DNA of 64,000 nt from Todiramphus chloris collaris (GCA_025345505.1 JANVCC010000062.1:11647536-11711535), one strand, 5' to 3'. Shown: positions 12,601 through 22,400, numbered from the stretch's first letter. Notes: generated from the letters alone by a model not told the origin. Numbers and translations are program-made.

Positions 12601-15600
12601 CCTCGACAGAAACCAGATGCAGAGCAGGAAGGGGCAGGAAAGCTGTTTTAACTTGTCAATCAGATGAATTTCTCAGTCCAGGTTGCTACAGAGCTGCACA
12701 GACAGCGACAGCACCAGGAAGGAGCAGAGCAGACGAGGGAACCACCAGAAATCTATGCATTTACTCGACTACAAACGATACCACTTTCTCCTCTAGTTTA
12801 TCACAGAACATTGTAGCTGGCACCACACGCAGCATCACTCTTTGAAAGAAGCTGCCACCCTCAGCTGATGTCACGCAACGGACCAAAAAACTGTCCTGCT
12901 ACCTTTAATGATATTAGTTGAAGTTCACAAGTTGCTAAGCTACAAAAGTGCTTCAGCACTAGGAAAAACCAACTATTTGACTCTAAATCAAATATCTAGG
13001 TTTTGTTTTATTGTATTAAATTACAAGCAATGTTCAAAACATCCAAACATCCACATCTTTCTTCTCTCATATCATCTAAAGAAGTCAAAAGAAAGATACC
13101 TAAAGAAGGAATTCCATGTCCTTCAACCTTGCCCAAAAAGCTGGGTTTGCTAAAATGTATTTACTTGTCACAGTTTACTTCCACCCCAGTCCCTGCTTCT
13201 TTCTCCCTTTTTAAGCTCTCCCAGTACAGTGTCTGCAGCCAGATACAATACATGCAACTATGACCTGACCAGCACAAGGAGAAATAAACGGCTAGTGTCT
13301 TGCATAAACAAAATCCTGTTAACACAAACCCTAAGCTAGCCTATATTTATCTGGTTTGCTTCTCAGATTATCATATTTGTGATCATGTAAAAGTCAAGGT
13401 TTATCAGATGTACCATCTTCCCATTATTCACCAGGCCTACAGAGGATCTAGGATATCCACTACCTAAAAAATTAACCAGAGCTGGGGGCAGCAAGGGGGG
13501 GAAATACTGCAATATCCTTCCGGGTGTGTGAAGTTACACCGGCAGACCCTGATCCACTCATCCCTCACGCCCTGATCTCCCACCTTGCCTTCTAGATGGG
13601 AACACTCAACACTTTTCCTTCAAACTAAGTGCTCTCTGCCGTGTTCTGGGAGATGTCTGTTTACAGCCGTTTCCAGAAATGGGAGAGCAGCAGCTGCAGC
13701 CCCGTGCCAAACACAGCTCTGGTGCTCCCAGTTACTGTACAGAGTGGTTTGCGAAGGGCTCTCCCTCGAGTGCGAGCACCAATGACAGCTCCAGTACCTG
13801 ACCCAAACCAGGGAGTATGCCAGAGGTGAAACTTCCCTCTCCAAAATAGTATCTTGAGGTTTAGTGCATTTTTGTAGGGTGAGGGAAAAACAATTGGTAT
13901 TGGATTCCAGGTTTCCACTCCCTTCAATAATCAACAGGAAGGTAGCAGCTATTCTAGTAAAAGGGAAAAGTTTTCACCGAGGCAAACAAGGCAGCCAGGC
14001 AGCTGATCCCATTTCCCAACACTGAAAAAACCCGAGAACACTTAGACTGCTTCCAGTCCAGTGTCTGACAGCATTCAGCTACTCCCAGACAACAGACATA
14101 CAGGCGTTCAGCCGACAGCCTTCACCAGCAGCCTGTGAGGGAAATGGCTCCAGGAATGCTGAAACCAGCTCCCCCACTGCACCGAAGCACACGATACCGT
14201 AAGGGGAAAGGTGTTTGGAGAAGAACTGGGGACTCACTTCACTTCATAAACACCCAGCCTTGGCCATGGCACACTTAATGGAAACAGCATGTCCTGGTTT
14301 TATGCCATGTCATTCTTCCTGCAACACGTCACGACACCTGAACCATCCATCAGAGAGCAAAGTCAACTAGCTGGGCAAATTGCGACATCTTTGCTAAGTG
14401 GAGTCACTGCTCCCTTAAGGCTGCTTTAGCTCAATTAAAATCAGCTTAGGGCACTTCATAAAATATCCTGTTTTCCAAAGGCACTTTACAGCCTGTTTTT
14501 GCATATTTTCATTCTGCTAGTCATACAGTAGCCAACTATTCAATTTTTTTTAAAGGATTACAAATTATATGTATTTTTTTTAAAAGAAGAGTTGGCAACA
14601 ATGATGTGGAACAGAAATGGCTCAGCAGCAGCAGCCAGAGGTTTCCCACAGAGCACTGCCTGTACCCTGGATTACTTGGAGGAGCAGCCCTACAAACAAA
14701 ATAGTGGGTCAGCTTCTCTGACTGTACAACCAGCAACTGCTCTGCTGAGATCATCAACCAGCACAGAAGTATTGTGTACATGTGTCCACAGAGACACTGT
14801 CTGCCAACTTAAAAAAAAAAAAAGGCTGTTTTAGAGAGGTCAGCTGCTGGGCAGTACTGATTTTCAGTTACTCACACAAGATTTAATAAGCCCATTACCA
14901 ATAGTGGGGCCTTTTCCCCATCCAAGCTTAGAGGCCTGAGGTTTCTGCATAACTGAATAAATATATTATCTTTCCGATGAAAAAACCCCACAATCCCCAG
15001 TATGAAGCAACTGCAAAGGCAAGTACAGACAAGGAGCTGACTCACTGAGACAGCACAATACCTCTGCTCCTGCTCAGAAGTTCGCCGAGCAGGAGGAGAG
15101 TAGACCCGGCACGACTGTCAGTTTAACGGCTGCTATTCATAGTGCCACCGACAGCTGCAAAACCATGAAGAATCGTGTCATTTTATACATCTGCTGCTCT
15201 TTTGGAGCAAGTTCTGAGCAACTGCAGAGAGAAATGCTGCAGGGGGGGAAAGACGTACAAGGTGTTCACAGCAAAGACCTGAGAAGTAAACACATGCATA
15301 GGCACAGACCAGCCCGATTCCACTGTCGCAACTCCCAGTGAAGAGAGGGGAAACGATAGGGGCTTTCCCAAAACCAAATCAGGCCACAAGCAACTTGCGG
15401 AGGATTAGACAGGGTTGGGAACAAAACTGTGTTTAACTCAGCCCTTTAACCACTAAACAATTTCCAAACCAAGCAGAGGTCTCTGCCAAGGTCCTATGCC
15501 TGTCAGAGGTCTGGCACAGAGAGCTCCTGTCGCTGTTTATACCGGGAGCGGAGAGATGCAGCAACACACAAATTCAGCAAGAGAAGGCAAAAGAAGCAAC

Positions 15601-18600
15601 TTTATTAATTTATAACCCCGTTTTCTATACCCTAGCCCCATAGGGCCATGGGTCACTGATCACCCATCTCCTAGGGTGATCGGCTAAAGTCCTACAACAC
15701 CTATTTCAAAATATTTTTCCAATGTACCATAACCAGAACTTAGCAAAACACCAGGTGTTGGTCCAGCTTACAAAAAAACATCCTACTGTTTTTCATAACA
15801 CTGGTGAGAAAGGCAGGATTCTCACCGACTATTGTGAGAATCTGAGAAAATCCCTCTGCTAGCAGCTTTTCAGCATCCACAAGCTCACAGTCCAGCTGCA
15901 GTCTCTGTCTAGGGCTATAAGACAAACAGATCTCCACCTGCAGTTATGGACTTGAACACTGTAGTCCGAGTCATTGCCAGCATGGTTTTCTATAGCTCTG
16001 ACCACATCCCAGTTCTTATGGGCTCCAATTAGTTCACAACTTTACATTGTAAAAGAGCTCACACCGCTGCGTTCTCCCACCAGGAAACAACTCCAGGCAC
16101 CGTATCACATACAAAGCCCCCAAGCCCTGCTCTGGCAGCACTAGAGAAAACCTTCCAGCTACAGTTTTTAATGAGAAAGCTTATCCAGAAAGCCAGCAGC
16201 ATGCAATCAATGCACATTAGCTTTGTATCACTGCAAGCAGGAGGTAGGATACCGAAGAAAAATCGAAGAGTGCCTACCTTCCATCAAAAAAGAAGAACTT
16301 GCCGCGGCCGTTCTTTTCTCCGTGCACAAAATTCCCCTCAAATCTGTCTGTCGATGAATAGGTGACGGTACAGAACCCATGTGGCAACCCATCATCATCT
16401 AGATGCCCTGAAACAAAATCCAGACAAAAAGAACACATTAAACATTATATAAAATGGCAAACCTGTTCCGATGATGCAGACGCTTGAAATGCAGCAGCTC
16501 CCCGGTACAAAACATTTCTGCTGGGAACAGTGATCAGAGGTTCAGTACAACCCAAGTCTGTACTTGTGTAATGCACTTTGCTTGAAATAAAATACAAAGG
16601 GGGTCAGGATAAAAGAGAAGGGATAAGAAACAGCAGAAAGAAGAGTAAGCAAGAAGACATGGTTCTAAAAGAAACAAGGTTCACACTACTCTAACTTGTG
16701 TTAGTATACATCTTCAGAAATCTAGGAATTCTTGATGTAAAGTATGTATGTCCTGGTGTGGACAGAATTAAACTTCAAGCCACTGAGAAAAGCTATGTAT
16801 CTATCAAAAGAAAAAAAAAACCTCAAATCTTACAACAATGTGGGTGTGTCTTCTCGTAGCTGTATCCACAGGAATTGAAGGAAATAAAAGCATGCAACAC
16901 TGTGTCCTTACAATACGTCAGCCAACTTGCTATTTCATATTTTGAATGCTGCTCTCCCGTGCCTTTCTGCTGTGCATTACATTCACCCATCCCATTCCCT
17001 TTCCCAGCCACACTGGTTTTCCCCATTACAGGTGCTGCACGTGGGGAAAGCAGAGGAATGACACACTTGGATCCTCATCTGCGAGGGTCTGCATTTTACA
17101 GACCACAACAGGCCAGCTCTGATTAAGTTAAAGCATAATAAGGCTCCTACTGCATCTCTACCTGCTTCTCCCAAGCCAAGAGTAAATGGAAGAAGAGTGT
17201 TTAAAACAACTGTTATTGCCTTGTTTACTTGTGTTAGTATATATTTACATTCTTCTACGCTTCTAAATAAACACTGACCTGTGATCCCCCCGAGTCTCTT
17301 GGTGAGGCACACAAAGCCTATTAGAGATGAGACAGCTCACAAATCCACTGCTACAGGCTGTGGATCACACTGACCAAATCTGCCCTAAATGGAAAAGGTT
17401 CAACACACAGGTGGAAAAGGCAAAACAACTCCAGTGCAAGGGGAAGCAATTCCAGCCATGCCAATGGAGGCACCAAGAGGCAGTTGGGTACTCCCAAACC
17501 TTCAGTCCTGTGCCCAGAGAGAACACAAGCTGTGCAGGCAGCAGTGGGAGAAGCCAGCCACCCATGCAGCTTCAAAAGTCCATCTATTTGTGGCCCAGCT
17601 GCAAAAGGCCCTCGGGGTTCTGCGGGGACAAAGGTACCCAGTGGGCACACGTATGCCCACGTGTTCTTCTCAGATCACCCTAAGCTACTGCTTTCCTTGG
17701 GGTGCTTCACAGCCCTGCAGGGACGTCAGAGAGGGCATGGTGAGGATGTGGAGCTGCACCTGGTTCCAAGTCCTCTCCTGTGAGGCACACGATCTGCCCT
17801 AGTCTCTTAATACCAGAATGATTGACAGAAGAATGCCACACAGCACAGGATACTGTCAGGCTGTATTTCCAAAATGGTGTCTATCTGAAAGTAAAATTTC
17901 ATTAAAAAAGATTAAAAAAATGAAGGAGAAGCAAAGATAGGGGAATCAAAAAAAAAAAAAAAAAAAGAGAGCTAAGTGAATGTTCCTCAAAGTAACCAAG
18001 TAAGGCCGTGCAGGTTTATTACCCACCTCCCGCATTTGTTACACAGAGTATGGAAATGCATCTAGAACGAAGGTGTTTAAAAAAAAAAAAAAGTTTTAAA
18101 AACCAGCCTGTCAACATTTATGCTTTGAAGTAAAGGCTTTGATTTTATCAATATGGGAAGGGCACACTGGTGTAAGTTCAGAAACCCTGAACACCACCAT
18201 CACAGCAAAACCTTTATAAAACACTCAGATAAAAAAACCCATATATTTACAGACAGTATTGATACACTAGGCTGTTAAAACAAAACAAACAACGAAACTG
18301 GCAACTTTGGTCTCTGGGACTATTCAGTTTTGTCAAGATTTTGCTGGAATGCAAAGCCCAGCACAAAGCTGTGGTGCTGAGACGCAGCACGCGCGCCAGG
18401 ACCTTTCCACAGCAGGATACAGGCTAGCCCGGAGAGTTAAACAGTCGGCTTTGATCCAATGGCTGCTAAACAGAGTCTTAATCTCAGCCGTAGTACACAA
18501 AATCAAATTCTTCTACTATTTTCCCCACTTGAATAAGAAAATAATCCCCCCCACCTCAACAGAACAAGAGATATTCAGTCACTCTTAGTCAATAGGGGGA

Positions 18601-21199
18601 AAAAAACAGTTTCAAGTTTAATTACATAGCTGCAACTTTTCCTATATGGCTGTGGCCTTGGGCTCTAGTTCTGTTCCATATGAAGTCGATGGAAAACATC
18701 CTCATTATTTCAGCGGGAGCAGACAGTTCTACCTCCTTCTCACCTCTCCTTCACTTGTGAAAACAAGCCTAAAAAGGCTAAATATATCCTTAGATTATTG
18801 TAAAACCTCACTTTTGTTGCTTCTTCAAGGCCCTCTAAGATCTCCTGTAAGCTCAGATTTTTCAGTCAAAGAAAGTACACTGACAGGGTCTAGTTCACAG
18901 TTCAGTGTGATGAGGTCACTTACCAAAAACACTGATGCATCCAAGCCCTTTACTGTCACTATTACTGCTGCTTGACAGAAAACATACAACGTGCATCATC
19001 AGTAAAAGATTCTGGCCACAAAAATGCCAGATGGATGTTTTAGGAATAACAGTAATAAACCAAGCCCTCCTCCCTTCACAAAAAAAAAAAAAAAAAAAAA
19101 GTGCTGATTTCTGTCATTTTTCTGCGTCCTTTGGGTAAGTGCAAAAACACCCAGCCATCCTATTCACCCCCAGACAGCGCCCTGCTCTGTGTCACTCAGA
19201 AACACGGACTTTCATATACACTGCTGAAAAACATACACTTAAAAAACCTCTTTTCCTCAGCCTGCAGAAACACCAAGCAATCCAGGATATGGCAGAATGT
19301 ACCTGTGGATCAAACCCGTCATCTTCTGACCAAGACACAACGCACAGATTTGAGGAGCAGGAGCACCCTGCCTTTGAAGAATCTCACTTTTCTCACAACC
19401 ATGTTTCAGACTACAAAGCTTCTCTCTGGCTCGATTACCACATACCTAGACCATAAATCCAAATCCCACCAGCAGCTGCTTAGCTCGTATCTGCTGTCGT
19501 GCTCAGCGTCTTCTTCGGAGAACCGCACTGTGAGGCCTAACCCTCCTGCCACAAGACACCAACAGCCACCACCCAACCATGAGAATCACCAGCATCTTGT
19601 CACCGGCAGCTCCTTACTTTATGTGCTCAGTCCCAGCAGCTGAAAATCCAGGGCTGCTCCTTCTGTCCCACGAGGAGCCTTCGGGGAACAGGTGCTTTCC
19701 CGTGCAGCTTTGCTCAAGAGATACACGGGGCAAACACTCCCAGGACCGCAGGGTGTAGCTGAGTTGCATCGCTTCATGTCGCCATTTCCATTAGTGCTGC
19801 TTTCCAGAGACGCTGGCCTCTGGAAACTCTTAAAGGGTTCGTTCTCCACCCGTAAAAGCCCAGCACAAAAGGGGTGTTCCTGGCCTATGAGATGGGCCTT
19901 CCCGCTCCTATATGGCAACTCAACTCCGGCTCTGCTGCCCATGCACATGAGCAGTTCCTCCCTCCAGCTGCCGTTCCTTTTCCCTTTTCCACTCGCAGTG
20001 CTCCCAGAGAGACTGCCCCTCACTGCCACAGCAGTAACCAAGCACAGGTACACCCCGGCACACCAACCACCTCTGAAGCAGCCAGCGAAGCTCCGGGACG
20101 AAGGATTCCTCTTTCACAAGTCTTGTCACCCCACTCACAGCCAGGACATTTCAGTAATCATTTCTGAACATATTGATTTAAAGCTTTTTTATTATTCTTA
20201 TTGTTATTTTTAGCATTCCATTTCTATCTTCTCAAGCATAAATGAATATTAACCCTCGAATAAGTCAGAAGGAGTAGTATCATGGAACAACTTCAAGAGA
20301 TTCCACGTTTAGGCTTCCAGAAACCCTTATACCTGGCATTATGGCTAGACTCGGTGACCCAAATGGTCTTCTCCAGCCTAAACAATTCTCGGAGAGATTC
20401 TCTCCGATTCCAAAGGACAGGGCTGCTCACGGTAGGCGGCCTGCAGCCCGCAGGCAGCTCGGGAGGGGCCGGGGCCGGGGCAGGGGCAGGGGCAGCCCAG
20501 CGCGGGGAACGTGTGGCGGGAGGGAGGGGCGGCGGCTGCCCCCCAAGTGCTCGGGCGGGCACCGGGACCGCCGTGCACAGGGGAGCCGGCTGCACCGGGG
20601 GCACAGCAGCCACGGCAAAATAAATAAAGAACATTTTTTTGGTGTTGTTTTGGTTGGTTTTTGGGGTTTGGGGTTTTTTTTTTTTTTTTTCCCCTTTTTT
20701 CCCTTCACGACGTCACCAGCAGCTCCGGGGCCGGCGCCTCACTCTCGGGCTGGCGCTGCAGCGGCCGGCAGCCGAGCTACGCCAGCGGCGCGGGGCCGGT
20801 ACCGGCTCCCTCTGCCCGAGGCGCCCGGCCCCGCCGCAGCCGGAGCAGCGCCAGCAACAGCCCCGCAGCGGGGCCGCGCCCGGCTCCGGCAGCCCCCCCG
20901 CCCGCGGTCACACACCGACACGTGCGCGGCGGCGGGGGCTCGGCATCGCGGCCGTTGCATAAGCCCGCTGATGTCATGCGCTGCCGCCAGCCCCGGGCGC
21001 CCCTCTCGGGCCGCCGCTCGTCCTCGCTCGCCCACCCACCTCCCTCCCTCCCTCCCATCTCCCCCGGCACCGCAGGGCGCCCGCGGGCCCGACTCCCTTT
21101 CTTCCCGCCTCCCCCGCCGGTGCCGGTGCCGGCCCCCGCCTCCCCGGCCCCAGGCAGGTACCTTCGACGGTCTCCTCCAGCGTCTCCTCGTCGCTGTCC
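3478..21199 (-). CDS. SETD7: SETD7 histone/protein lysine N-methyltransferase, complete coding region of 8 exons (start codon clipped by gap)
   Basis: SETD7 (SET7/9) mono-methylates Lys4 of histone H3 and lysines on non-histone proteins, using S-adenosylmethionine. Exons read from the minus strand are 21199-21162, 16407-16278, 10802-10601, 8558-8369, 6726-6645, 5463-5346, 5025-4868 and 3658-3478. All introns are GT-AG and the junction phases agree. The join gives 366 codons, equal to human SETD7. The N-terminal half carries MORN repeats (for example [34 protein letters not shown]). The SET domain follows, with [14 protein letters not shown] (Tyr245), [11 protein letters not shown] (Asn296, His297, Tyr305), Lys317 and VAYGYDH (Tyr335). 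All expected catalytic and lysine-channel tyrosines are present. No frameshift or stop was seen. Differences from the remembered human protein include Pro307 for Met and Ile267 for Leu. Family identity is certain; the 5'UTR and promoter are not visible. Confidence 0.96.
3659..4867 (-). other. SETD7: SETD7 intron 7
   Basis: GT-AG intron of 1,209 bp. It holds the CR1 3' end at 3981-4225 and otherwise nothing recognisable. Confidence 0.9.
3981..4225 (-). mobile_element. CR1 LINE 3' end, minus orientation, retaining the end of ORF2
   Basis: On the plus strand the element starts with GAATCATAGAATTGTCAGGG and TTGGAAGGGACC, the reverse complement of the CR1 3' terminus. On the minus strand an uninterrupted frame ends the CR1 ORF2 protein, with [20 protein letters not shown] visible. 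The copy is 5'-truncated, as most CR1 copies are. It lies in SETD7 intron 7 in the sense orientation of the gene. The boundary near 4225 is approximate. Confidence 0.9.
4868..5025 (-). CDS. SETD7: SETD7 coding exon 7 (catalytic core)
   Basis: 158 bp between an ACTAG acceptor and a GTAAGT donor, encoding residues 255-306. It includes DWALNGN (Asn265), [20 protein letters not shown] with Asn296, His297 and Tyr305, which bind the cofactor and shape the active site. The last codon is split CC|G and gives Pro307, where I recall Met in human. Confidence 0.97.
5026..5345 (-). other. SETD7: SETD7 intron 6
   Basis: GT-AG intron of 320 bp. It contains a short imperfect direct repeat (GGTGGAAGTAAACT near 5240 and 5268) and nothing else recognisable. 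Confidence 0.9.
5346..5463 (-). CDS. SETD7: SETD7 coding exon 6 (SET domain start)
   Basis: 118 bp between a CTTGCAG acceptor and a GTAAAG donor, encoding residues 215-254. It contains [10 protein letters not shown], the SAM-binding loop of the SET fold, and [16 protein letters not shown], in which the Tyr falls at residue 245, one of the lysine-channel tyrosines of SETD7. Confidence 0.97.
5464..6644 (-). other. SETD7: SETD7 intron 5
   Basis: GT-AG intron of 1,181 bp. Apart from the minisatellite at 5599-5692 nothing is recognisable. Confidence 0.9.
5599..5692. repeat. 34-bp minisatellite, about 2.8 copies
   Basis: The unit starts CTCTTTCCTCTCTTYCATAC and repeats at 5599, 5633 and 5667, a fixed 34-bp period with nearly identical copies. 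It is pyrimidine-rich on the plus strand and lies in SETD7 intron 5. Such near-identical short arrays are often length-variable between individuals. Confidence 0.92.
6645..6726 (-). CDS. SETD7: SETD7 coding exon 5
   Basis: 82 bp between a TTTTTTAG acceptor and a GTAGGT donor, encoding residues 188-214 ([20 protein letters not shown] then PYESE) and two bases of Arg215. This strongly conserved peptide lies at the entry to the SET domain. Confidence 0.96.
6727..8368 (-). other. SETD7: SETD7 intron 4
   Basis: GT-AG intron of 1,642 bp. I see no repeat, exon or RNA gene in it. Confidence 0.9.
8369..8558 (-). CDS. SETD7: SETD7 coding exon 4
   Basis: 190 bp between a CTTTCAG acceptor and a GTAAGT donor, encoding residues 125-187. 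It covers [20 protein letters not shown], then the end of the MORN region and the linker to the SET domain ([14 protein letters not shown] and FEVVPG). This linker is the most diverged part relative to human ([10 protein letters not shown] against PDERTALYGK), as expected for a surface region. Confidence 0.97.
8559..10600 (-). other. SETD7: SETD7 intron 3
   Basis: GT-AG intron of 2,042 bp. Apart from a short A-run near 9000 nothing is recognisable. Confidence 0.9.
10601..10802 (-). CDS. SETD7: SETD7 coding exon 3 (MORN repeats)
   Basis: 202 bp between a TTACCAG acceptor and a GTAAGG donor. It encodes residues 58-124, with successive MORN motifs ([55 protein letters not shown]). The last motif is completed by exon 4 (DGG). 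The solo LTR at 11084-11448 ends only about 280 bp upstream of this exon on the sense strand. Confidence 0.97.
11084..11448 (-). mobile_element. Solo LTR of an endogenous retrovirus, minus orientation (copy 1)
   Basis: The 365-bp element runs TGTGGATGCTG...CCGTGACA on the minus strand, so it has TG...CA ends. It is flanked by a perfect 6-bp duplication, GGGCAG, at 11078-11083 and 11449-11454. Inside, on the minus strand, are a TATA box (GGTATATAAAACAG, near 11189-11199) and an AATAAA polyadenylation signal (11169-11174), in the order expected for U3-R-U5. A 6-bp duplication is typical of class II (ERVK-like) elements. No internal retroviral sequence remains, so this is a recombined solo LTR. 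It shares its orientation with SETD7. Confidence 0.93.
11449..11585. other. GC-rich, CpG-containing intronic segment beside the solo LTR
   Basis: About 140 bp directly adjoining the LTR, with many CpGs (for example TGCGCGGCCGGACAGACGG) inside AT-richer intron. I cannot assign it to a gene or repeat. It could be an old repeat remnant or a local regulatory element. Confidence 0.45.
15528..15881 (-). mobile_element. Solo LTR of the same endogenous retrovirus family, minus orientation (copy 2)
   Basis: This 354-bp copy aligns with copy 1 along nearly its whole length (TGTGGATGCTG... to ...CAGCGACA on the minus strand). It is flanked by a 5-of-6 match duplication, AGCTCC at 15522-15527 and AGCTCA at 15882-15887. 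The TATA box has drifted to TATAGAA, while AATAAA (15601-15606) is intact. Because each copy has its own flanking duplication, the two are separate insertions and not the two ends of one provirus. Confidence 0.92.
16278..16407 (-). CDS. SETD7: SETD7 coding exon 2 (first MORN region)
   Basis: 130 bp, entered after a TTTCAG acceptor and left by GTAGGC. It finishes the split Gly of exon 1, then encodes about 42 residues starting [16 protein letters not shown], with [20 protein letters not shown] as the first MORN motif. It leaves two bases (AG) of a Ser codon completed by exon 3. Near identity to mammalian SETD7 residues 15-56 makes the call secure. Confidence 0.96.
17948..17966. repeat. Poly(A) run of 19
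   Basis: Homopolymer in SETD7 intron 1. No retroposed gene body is visible upstream of it, so I treat it as a simple repeat. Confidence 0.9.
19080..19100. repeat. Poly(A) run of 21
   Basis: Homopolymer in SETD7 intron 1, preceded by CCCTTCAC. No flanking duplication or recognisable retrogene is evident. Confidence 0.9.
20461..20495. repeat. GGGGCC/GGGGCA hexamer tract (G-quadruplex-prone)
   Basis: The plus strand reads GGGAGGGGCCGGGGCCGGGG and continues with two GGGGCA units. There are at least five G4 runs separated by two-base spacers, a sequence able to form a G-quadruplex. It sits in SETD7 intron 1 within the CpG island, on the strand opposite to transcription. Confidence 0.85.
21162..21199 (-). 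CDS. SETD7: SETD7 coding exon 1 (5' end in assembly gap)
   Basis: On the minus strand this reads (AT)G followed by [12 protein letters not shown] and the first base of a Gly codon, then a GTACCTG donor. Human SETD7 begins with the similar acidic peptide MDSDDEMVEEAVEG, so the G at 21199 is taken as the third base of the ATG. Its other two bases fall in the N gap. The codon count from here gives exactly 366 residues, which supports this start. Confidence 0.88.
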
Positions 21200-21599
21200 N
21201 NNNNNNNNNNNNNNNNNNNNNNNNNNNNNNNNNNNNNNNNNNNNNNNNNNNNNNNNNNNNNNNNNNNNNNNNNNNNNNNNNNNNNNNNNNNNNNNNNNNN
21301 NNNNNNNNNNNNNNNNNNNNNNNNNNNNNNNNNNNNNNNNNNNNNNNNNNNNNNNNNNNNNNNNNNNNNNNNNNNNNNNNNNNNNNNNNNNNNNNNNNNN
21401 NNNNNNNNNNNNNNNNNNNNNNNNNNNNNNNNNNNNNNNNNNNNNNNNNNNNNNNNNNNNNNNNNNNNNNNNNNNNNNNNNNNNNNNNNNNNNNNNNNNN
21501 NNNNNNNNNNNNNNNNNNNNNNNNNNNNNNNNNNNNNNNNNNNNNNNNNNNNNNNNNNNNNNNNNNNNNNNNNNNNNNNNNNNNNNNNNNNNNNNNNNN
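21200..21599. other. Assembly gap of 400 N
   Basis: Exactly 400 unresolved bases. Its left edge falls inside the SETD7 start codon. GC-rich promoter DNA is commonly lost from assemblies. The round size may be a placeholder and not the true length. Confidence 0.99.
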
Positions 21600-21907
21600 C
21601 CATGTCCCGCACAACGGCGGGGGGTCCGGGCGAGTGTCCGCCGCTCAGAGTCACCACGGCGCAGGGTCCTCCGCACCGAGCGGGCTGCACGGAGCGCTCG
21701 AGGAAGTCGCTCCGCTCTGGCCCAGGAACGTTCCGCAGGCGGCGCGAGGATCCCAGCCCGCCCAGCCCCGCGCGCCCGGGGCATCGCGTCTGGGACGGGG
21801 CTGGCGCAGCCCCCTCGGGTTGCTGCTCCCACCCGCGCTTCCCACTGCTCCCCTCAGAGCGGGCCTCCCGACGGGCCCCCAGCGAGCGCCGCGACGCCGC
21901 TTCGAGC

Positions 21908-22400
21908 TACGGAATCCGAGACTCGTTCCTGGTGGAACAGACTTTTCAGATCATCGAGTCCAACCCTTAACCCAGCACTGCCAATCCTGCCACGAACCCT
22001 GCCCCTCGGCACGGCATCTCCACAGCTGTGAAACCCCTGCAGGGCTGGTGCCTCCCCCCCCTCCCCGGGCAGCCCTGTCAGGGAAGGAGTTTTCCCCAGT
22101 GTCCAACCTCAACCTCCCCTGGCACAACCTGAGGCCCGTTCCTCTGCTCCTGTCACTTGGTGCCCGGGAGAACAGACCAGCACCCACCGCACTGCAGCCT
22201 CCTGGCAGGGAGCTGGAGGCAGTGATAAACTCTCCCCTGAGCCTCTTTCTCCAACCTCAGTTCCCTCAGCCGTTCCTCATAAGACTTGTTCTCTGTACCC
22301 TTCAGCAGCTTCTTTGCCCTTCTCTTCACACACTCCAGCACCATAATGTCTTTCTCGCAATGAAGGGCCCAACACCAAACCCAGTATTTGAGGTGCACTT
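21908..22400 (-). mobile_element. CR1 LINE fragment, minus orientation, upstream of SETD7
   Basis: The minus strand has CR1 3'-region landmarks: GGTTGGACTCGATGATCTGA at the 3' end, and further upstream GAACGGCTGAGGGAACTGAG and GAAGAAGGGCAAAG-like sequence. On the plus strand this reads CAGATCATCGAGTCCAACCC and CTCCCCTGAGCCTCTTTCTC. It begins about 300 bp from the gap edge, so it abuts the SETD7 promoter. Both boundaries are approximate. Confidence 0.85.

Larger units (their letters stand above)
10803..16277 (-). other. SETD7: SETD7 intron 2
   Basis: GT-AG intron of about 5.5 kb. It holds two solo LTRs of one family (11084-11448 and 15528-15881) and a GC-rich segment at 11449-11585. The sequence between the LTRs shows no retroviral genes and reads as ordinary intron. 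Confidence 0.9.
16408..21161 (-). other. SETD7: SETD7 intron 1
   Basis: GT-AG intron of about 4.75 kb. It contains long A-runs on the plus strand (17948-17966, 18079-18092, 19080-19100), a T-run at 20674-20690 and, close to exon 1, a CpG island with a GGGGCC/GGGGCA tract. No exon or RNA gene is recognisable; the open frames near 19.1-20.2 kb resemble no protein I know. Confidence 0.88.
20420..21900. promoter_or_regulatory. SETD7: CpG island spanning SETD7 exon 1 and promoter (interrupted by gap)
   Basis: Base composition turns strongly GC-rich with dense CpG from about 20420, broken by a T-rich stretch near 20636-20705. It continues to the gap and again from 21600 to about 21900. Exon 1 of SETD7 lies at its centre, so this is the expected promoter island. 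The transcription start and 5'UTR must lie in or just beyond the N gap and cannot be placed. Confidence 0.8.

Noticed and set aside
11084-15881. The two LTRs as the ends of a single 4.8-kb provirus
   Set aside because: Each LTR has its own different flanking duplication, and the DNA between them has no retroviral coding remnants and reads as ordinary intron. Two solo LTRs explain the data better.
17948-19100. Poly(A) runs in SETD7 intron 1 as tails of processed pseudogenes
   Set aside because: No gene body, polyadenylation signal or flanking duplication precedes the runs. They are treated as simple repeats.
19101-20213. Open frames of 180 and 173 codons in SETD7 intron 1
   Set aside because: No domain, signal or family resemblance, and no splice-site support or conserved composition. 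They look like chance frames in intronic DNA.
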